DNA of 64,000 bases from Acanthosepion esculentum (lineage: Eukaryota > Mollusca > Cephalopoda > Sepiida > Sepiidae). Positions 58,812 to 64,000 of this stretch are shown here, piece after piece. The notes beneath the pieces are model-generated. The model was not told the origin of the DNA, ran no database searches, and was given only the letters and a program-made list of their open reading frames with translations. How positions within the stretch are numbered: position 1 is the stretch's first letter; every line of letters begins with the position of its first letter. The stretch lies in NCBI GenBank assembly GCA_964036315.1, contig OZ038492.1, positions 37,840,853-37,904,852 on the forward strand, given 5' to 3'. The position numbers and the translations under genes are program-made.

Positions 58812-59177
58812 ACCATCATTTCGCGTGATGTGCCTTAACCTTTCGGCCACAGAGCAGCGTCTGGTTAGCAAGGTCGATTTTAATATCTTTAAACTTAAAT
58901 CTTCCATGAAAATAGATACATGTATTTAAGCAAATGCTCTGTTTTATAATAATTCAGGCCGGTAAATGTTATTTAATACTGTTTATTATAAAACAGAGCA
59001 TTTGCTTAAATACATGTATCTATAAAAAGAACGTTAAACATAATATAGATATCTTTAAATAAATTGTCGGGCTATGTCCAATTCTAAAATATATGACGTC
59101 ATTTGTTTACATTTGATACGCTAGAGCAGATATGAATAGAAGAGAATCATGGAAGATTTAAGTTTAAAGATAGTAAT
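58812..59177 (-). mobile_element. tRNA-Ser-like SINE family D in a nested inverted arrangement
   Basis: A minus-strand head (box A rc ccttaacctttcggccac, 58,829-58,846) is cut short of box B. Its 5' flank (ttaaacttaaatcttccatga) at 58,885-58,910 recurs inverted at 59,150-59,175. Inside, 58,912-58,951 and 58,984-59,023 are perfect 40-bp inverted arms made of the SINE body (aagcaaatgctctgttttat). The spacer is 32 bp. AT tracts lie on both sides. Confidence 0.82.
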
Positions 59178-59179
59178 AT

Positions 59180-59470
59180 ATATATATATATTCACTTGAT
59201 TCATATCTAGCAGTTGACAACTTCTACGCGCAGCTGGCAAATCTTATATATATTCTTCGTGTCCTAAGTATTAGCGTTTATTACCAACAATCGTGTGATT
59301 ATTCTATTCAGTAACGTCCCCTAGGTTAGAACATTCAGTAAACCATTATTATCTAAAAAAAATTAAAAAACTAGAAAAAATGTGCCTTTAAATAACATGC
59401 AAAAAGTTGATAATCCGTCGAAATCGAATTAATCAGTAAATCGATCAGGGAAGGGTATAAGTAAATAAAA
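59180..59470. other. no gene recognised
   Basis: Short AT run at 59,178-59,191; the rest is plain. Confidence 0.4.
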
Positions 59471-59479
59471 CATCAGCAA

Positions 59480-59735
59480 TAAAAGTATGAGAAATAAAAC
59501 GAAAAATAACTTCAAAAATTATTAATAAAGTACACTTAGTATTAGGCAGTTGAAATTCCGGGGGCATGATGAAATACTAAGCGTCTATGTAAGAAAATAA
59601 AAATTAAGAAAAATAAAATGAAAAATAACTGCAAAAAATATTAATAAAGGATACTTAGAATTAGGCAGTTAAAATTTCGGGGGCATATAATGAAGAAATA
59701 CAGCGCATATATGTTAGAAACATGTCGATGGTTAT
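59480..59735. repeat. 119-bp tandem duplication
   Basis: aggcagt starts at 59,544 and 59,663 (period 119), within taggcagttnaaatttcggggg. Two units, about 88% alike. Confidence 0.85.
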
Positions 59736-59814
59736 AATGACTAAATTTCAGGTATATTATCTGAAAACAAACGATAACTCTAGTAAAAGATACCAATAAC
59801 ATGAATTAGAAATA

Positions 59815-60135
59815 CAAATATTATTAGTTCTCGCAGTTTCTATGTGCCGTGATTTTTCAGGATGTTGGCAACATTGGCTCTCCAAACTTTCTTGTCCTTT
59901 GTAGCTCTTAATAAATTTCACTTTTTTAAAATTTTCGCTCCGAAACACTTTTCCGCTATCCATTTGCTGAAAGAGGCTAGCGAATTTATCCCTATTGCCT
60001 TTAATCTATCCTGTGAGTATCAAATTTTCAAAGTCGTCTTTCCGCACTCTGTAACCTACAGATGTCAACTACCTCTGTGCGATCTTATGTGTAAGTGTCG
60101 TTTTTGTTTCTATATTTCCTAAACCTTCGTCGTTG
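59815..60135 (-). mobile_element. RTE-like LINE 3' end, minus orientation
   Basis: On the minus strand, a DDFENLILTG-like word is followed by frames that give KVxFIKSYKGQ and LESQCCQHPEKSRH, a shifted version of the usual ATKDRKLWRAMIANILKxHGT end. It lies back to back with a plus-strand fragment of the same family at 60.19 kb. Confidence 0.68.
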
Positions 60136-60184
60136 CTCACATGTTCTGTCCATACTAAGGTTATAAATTATAAACAAGTTGATG

Positions 60185-60535
60185 ACAATAATGACTAGCT
60201 TTGGAAGGGTAGTATATGATAAGAAATGCTGGACAATCTCATCAAAGGAAGAAGAGGCATCAGGCAACAGATATTTGGTTTTGCAGAAGGATAGTGAGAA
60301 TGCCTTGGACAGAACATGGGAGCAACGATGAAGTTTTGGGGAAAATCAAAACTAAAAGGAGTCCGATACGCCTGATCAGGAAGAGACGGTGGAAATTACT
60401 AAGGTACATAATGAAGAAAAGAGGGCTTAGAAATTTTGATACTCACAGGGCATACTGAAAACAAAAGGAGAGGATAGAATAGAATAACCTACCTAATGAG
60501 CTTGTGTAAATGTTTTGGCCGAACATGGAATTAGA
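60185..60535 (+). mobile_element. RTE-like LINE C-terminal fragment
   Basis: An 80-codon plus-strand frame (60,216-60,458) reads QATDIWFCRRIVRMPWTEH, NDEVLGKI, RLIRKRRWKLLRYIMKKRGL, a typical RTE-type ORF2 tail (xATEMWxxRRMxRIPWTxH ... GHIMRKxGLENL). It is the cleanest RTE tail here, stopping before the ITYLxSLCKWM region, which is frameshifted. It ends near (AT)n. Confidence 0.82.
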
Positions 60536-60562
60536 AAAAGTACAAGATTTTCTTAAAATTAT

Positions 60563-60633
60563 GCTTAATATATATATATATATATATCTATATATATATA
60601 TATATATATATAGATATATATATATATATATTA
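60563..60633. repeat. (AT)n microsatellite
   Basis: About 70 bp of AT with CTAT/TAGA interruptions; the arms ttcttaaaattatgcttaa and ttaagaataattttat around it are inverted. Confidence 0.93.
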
Positions 60634-60941
60634 AGAATAATTTTATGAAATAAATGATAGTGTGACGTGTTTTGATATTTCGTACATCATCCGACTTGAT
60701 TTTTTCTTTACTTTGATGTGATTATAGATGTTAATAAAGGGAGTTGAACGCTGAAAGTTTAAATTTAATTTTTCTTTTAAATAAATCTATTGGCTATATC
60801 ATCTAGATGATTTAATTTCCTTTCTTTGCTTTTCTTTCATTATCACTTCTGTTTTTAAATATCACACATTGTGACAATAGGTCTGCCAAGAAAAGCGCTT
60901 TGTAAAAATCTGAACGTAAATTTACTGTAGATGATCGAACG

Positions 60942-60943
<2 letters not shown>

Positions 60944-61001
<58 letters not shown>
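60944..61001. repeat. (AT)n microsatellite
   Basis: About 57 bp of AT dinucleotides. From 61,005 to 61,740 I see no gene; a single foldback-arm relative (cagcgacagtctatttcatg) is at 61,393-61,440. Confidence 0.95.
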
Positions 61002-61007
<6 letters not shown>

Positions 61008-61739
61008 CAATCGAACTGTGCATTAAAGGGAGCTAACAAATGACTCTCTGTTTTTAGGCCACTCTCGTAATCGAACTCTCTCTTCACACTTTTTAAAATA
61101 AAGTAAAAACCTAGAAAGTCTACTAAAACACGTGTATCCACAAAAATAAAATTTACAGCACTAAGAAAGATGTATTATCTGCGTGTGTGAATATATAGTC
61201 CATGTGCAAAACTAGCTCAAATATATATGTGTAGGTGTGTTATATGCTTTTTTCAGTGATTGATTCGTTTCTACGTGTTATCAAATTATATCAGATAAAA
61301 GGATATTGTATAATTATATTATGTTATGAGTAAAAGTGAACAATACCACGGATAGAACTATTGTCGATATAACAGTGTACATTCAACACTGAGCAGCGAC
61401 AGTCTATTTCATGGTTGAACAAAATCTTCGGGTCTGAAGTTTACATTAAAGCATTTACAAAAGCTTGGTTTATGGAGAAAATATGATTTGGAAAACATCT
61501 AATGCATATGTATTTATATATATAATATTTATAACACATGTATTTTTACATAGAAATATTAAAATTAAAATTGTTTTACATGTGAATTTTCAGAAAAAAA
61601 GTTATTTCACATTAACCGCCTTCGATTTTAGGTTTTCAAAAAGTTTGTAAATGTTTTTATTCCCATGTTTTCACGCTTCTGCGTTGAACAAATGAAAAAT
61701 CAAGGAGCGTAACTGGTTTTATATGTCGCTTATGGTAAG

Positions 61740-61740
<1 letters not shown>

Positions 61741-61785
<45 letters not shown>
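61741..61785. repeat. (AT)n microsatellite
   Basis: About 45 bp of AT; 61,790-62,135 has no motif that I can name. Confidence 0.95.
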
Positions 61786-61789
<4 letters not shown>

Positions 61790-62132
61790 GTTGTGGATTC
61801 CGGGATGAAATCCGGTATCAAATACTAAAAAGCCCCAAGAATAAATATAGGGAAATAATTATGTTAACATAATAATGCAAACTAGTAATACAGTTTCAGG
61901 AATGCGGGGTTAGTAGACAAATATATAGATAGTCTTTGATATCAACGTATCGCTGTATGGCTTCTTACTGAGTCTACGTGACTGTGACTCTTGCCGCTAC
62001 GTTATTCTACTGACCGACTCAACGTTCTTACTACTACTGTCCGACTTGACTTAACGTACTCCTGGGTATTCACTGGCAGTAGTATATGTATACCTTGGGT
62101 GAGTCCATTTGTGTAAAAATGGGAGATCCCTA

Positions 62133-62137
<5 letters not shown>

Positions 62138-62179
<42 letters not shown>
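62138..62179. repeat. (AT)n microsatellite
   Basis: About 42 bp of AT, about 100 bp upstream of the LINE relic. Confidence 0.95.
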
Positions 62180-62180
<1 letters not shown>

Positions 62181-62274
62181 CAAAGTGGAAAAATAAGCGT
62201 GTGCTGCGATTCATCCTTAGGATTTAATCGGAGTAAATTTGTTATCAAATAACTATAAATATTCTCATATCCAG

Positions 62275-63930
62275 CCACTGTCCTGAAGAAATGTGCGCCT
62301 GAACTGGCGCCTGCCCTCACTAAATTATACAACCGCTGCCTCAAGGAGTCTTGCTTTCCTGACTGCTGGAAGTCCTCAACCATTCTTCCTGTCTTTAAGG
62401 ACTCTGGTGACCCCTCCGATCCTTCTAATTACCGTCCTATCAGTCTCCTACCCCTCTTCGGCAAAGTCTTCGAAGCCATTATCAACACCGATGTAATCAC
62501 CTGTTATCCCATGATCTGCTCTCAGACAAGCAATATGGCTTCCGCTTTGCCCGATATACAGCTGATGTGCTTACGGCCATCACTGAATTTGTCTTCCAAG
62601 CTATTCATAATAACGGTGAAGCTCGTGCCGTGGCCCTTGACATCTTCAAAGTGTTTGATAGAGTTTGGCATGCCGGCCTTCTTCGAAAAGCTCCAAGGTT
62701 ATGGCATCCCAGGTTGATTGTTTGACCTAATACAATCATTCCTGTCAAACCGTTAATTGAAGGTCGTTCTCAATGGATTCATCTCCAGCTCCTATTCCAC
62801 TAATTCAGGTGTTTCTCAAGGCTCCATCCTAGGCCCTACTCTGTTCCTCATATTCATAAACGACCTTCCTGACGCCATAGATTCCCAAGTCGGCATCCAT
62901 GCGGACGACACCACAATTTACTCCTGCCTCAAACACAAATCCAGTGATGCTGACAAAATTAACCTGGCATCTCGGATAGAAAAGGATCTCCAATCGGTTG
63001 TGAACTGGGGCAAGAAATGGACGGTTAACTTTAACGCCTCTAAAACTAAACTGCTCTCTATTAACCACCACAAGGATCCATCCCTGCATCTCATTAGAAT
63101 GTCTGATGACCAACTTCTTGAGAGCTCCTCTCTGCGGCTGCTCTGTCTCACGCTGTCCGCTGATCTGAGATGGAACAAATACATCGAGTCAATTGCATCA
63201 TCAACCGCAAGGAAAGTTGGCTCCCTGTGCCGAGCTAGGAAATTTTTCTGCCCGGAATCTATCCTCCAAATCTATAAATCGACCAATCGCCCTTGCATGG
63301 AGTATTGCTGCTATATATGGTCTGGAGCCCCTGCTGTTTACCTCAAGGTTCTTGATAAGATCCAGAGACGGATATGCAATGTAATTGGCCCCGATTTGTC
63401 ATCTCGTCTGCAGTCTCTCTCTCGCCGACGCGACGTTGCCTCGCTCTGTCTTTTTTATAAATACTTTCACGGTAATTGCTCCGAGGAGTTGCTTTCGCTG
63501 GTTCCTAGGCCTAATGAATTTAAACGTCCCACGGGGCTGGCATCCCGTTCCCACCCCTCACCGTTGAAACTGTTAGATGTAGACGTCTCCTCTACTCCAA
63601 TAGCTTCATGTCTCGCACATCTCGCCTGTGGAACTCCCTTCCTTATTCCTGTTTCCCTGACAAATACAATCTCGAACTATTTAAGTGTAACGTCAATCGA
63701 CATCTCCAGCTGCCTTGATCTATCCTTTCCCTTCTCCACATCCTTTCACCTTTCATTCCTATCTGTTCTCGCTCCAAATCTTCTGTAACCCCCTAGCCTT
63801 AATCGATCCACTATCTTTCTCCACATCCTCTCCTTTACCCCTTCTATCTGCTCTTCCTCCAAACCTTCTGTAACCCCCTGGGTACTAGTGGCTTCCAGCC
63901 TTGCTTAGGGTGATGTGCTTAAAAAAATAT
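62275..63930 (+). mobile_element. LINE reverse transcriptase relic, best preserved
   Basis: This is ORF2 of a Jockey/CR1/L2-like LINE. KKCAPELAPALTKLYN and DPSNYRPISLLP (motif 1-2 region) lie at 62,285-62,460. After a shift come KQYGFRFARYTADVLTAI and ALDIFKVFDRVWHAG (first catalytic Asp, about 62,640). A stop follows GIPG. The 343-codon frame from 62,757 holds GVSQGSILGPTLFLIFINDLP, the catalytic box as HADD (62,899-62,910, Tyr/Phe to His), LRWNKYIESIA, EYCCYIWSGAP and DKIQRRICNVIG. A last shift near 63,555 precedes SRTSRLWNSLPYS and FKCNVNRHLQL. The 3' UTR has two related blocks and ends ctagtggcttccagccttgc plus a short A run. The endonuclease is missing; it is 5'-truncated and inactive. 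Confidence 0.92.
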
Positions 63931-63935
63931 CGTTA

Positions 63936-63939
<4 letters not shown>

Positions 63940-63981
<42 letters not shown>
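63940..63981. repeat. (AT)n microsatellite
   Basis: About 42 bp of AT, at the 3' end of the LINE. Confidence 0.95.
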
Positions 63982-63983
<2 letters not shown>

Positions 63984-64000
63984 CAAAGTTTACCGTAGAT

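Noticed and set aside
61785..62135. LTR retrotransposon end
   Set aside because: A tgttgtgg start caught the eye, but I found no paired repeat, primer-binding site or polypurine tract.

Overview
The window is from a large, AT-rich animal genome and looks like cephalopod DNA, most likely octopus. The reasons are the very long (AT)n, (CA)n and (TATC)n microsatellites, the abundance of tRNA-derived SINEs, and the mix of RTE-like LINEs, Jockey/CR1/L2-like LINEs and Tc1/mariner elements, all decayed. I could not search a database, so the species is an inference. I recognise no intact host gene. Every protein similarity I can defend is a fragment of a transposable element, and most long open frames are microsatellite translations such as Ile-Tyr or His-Thr repeats.

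Layout. 1-3.2 kb: a plain stretch, then a 2-kb polypurine tract. 3.2-11.4 kb: a simple SINE copy, a coding-like fossil, duplicated Tc1 tails, an RTE-like LINE, the first palindromes and several SINEs. 11.4-18.5 kb: a 109-bp tandem repeat, LINE pieces and a Tc1 element with DD37E spacing. 18.5-26.3 kb: palindromes embedded in (AT)n tracts and the first composite inverted SINE (22.6-23.1 kb). 26.3-29.3 kb: the longest LINE relic (endonuclease plus reverse transcriptase). 30-35.8 kb: a promoter-like repeat, an RTE 3' end with triplicated sequence, the second composite SINE (32.65-33.16 kb), a 142-bp tandem array of tRNA-like heads and a Tc1 relic. 36-45 kb: LINE C-termini and a duplicated segment (37.2-38.4 kb against 41.0-43.3 kb) whose second copy received SINE and LINE insertions. 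45-62 kb: dense (AT)n, palindromes, tRNA-Ser-like SINEs in inverted pairs, a Tc1 element (54.4-55.5 kb) and more LINE ends. 62.3-63.9 kb: the best-preserved reverse transcriptase relic.

The most unusual theme is inverted symmetry at many scales. It runs from 17-19 bp perfect palindromes, through 40-130 bp foldbacks lying in or between (AT)n tracts, to about 500-bp composite elements in which a tRNA-like SINE head sits between inverted copies of the SINE body. The two composites share nearly the same internal junction and each is bounded by its own target-site duplication, so they may be one propagating family. All family assignments rest on motifs read by eye; none was computed.
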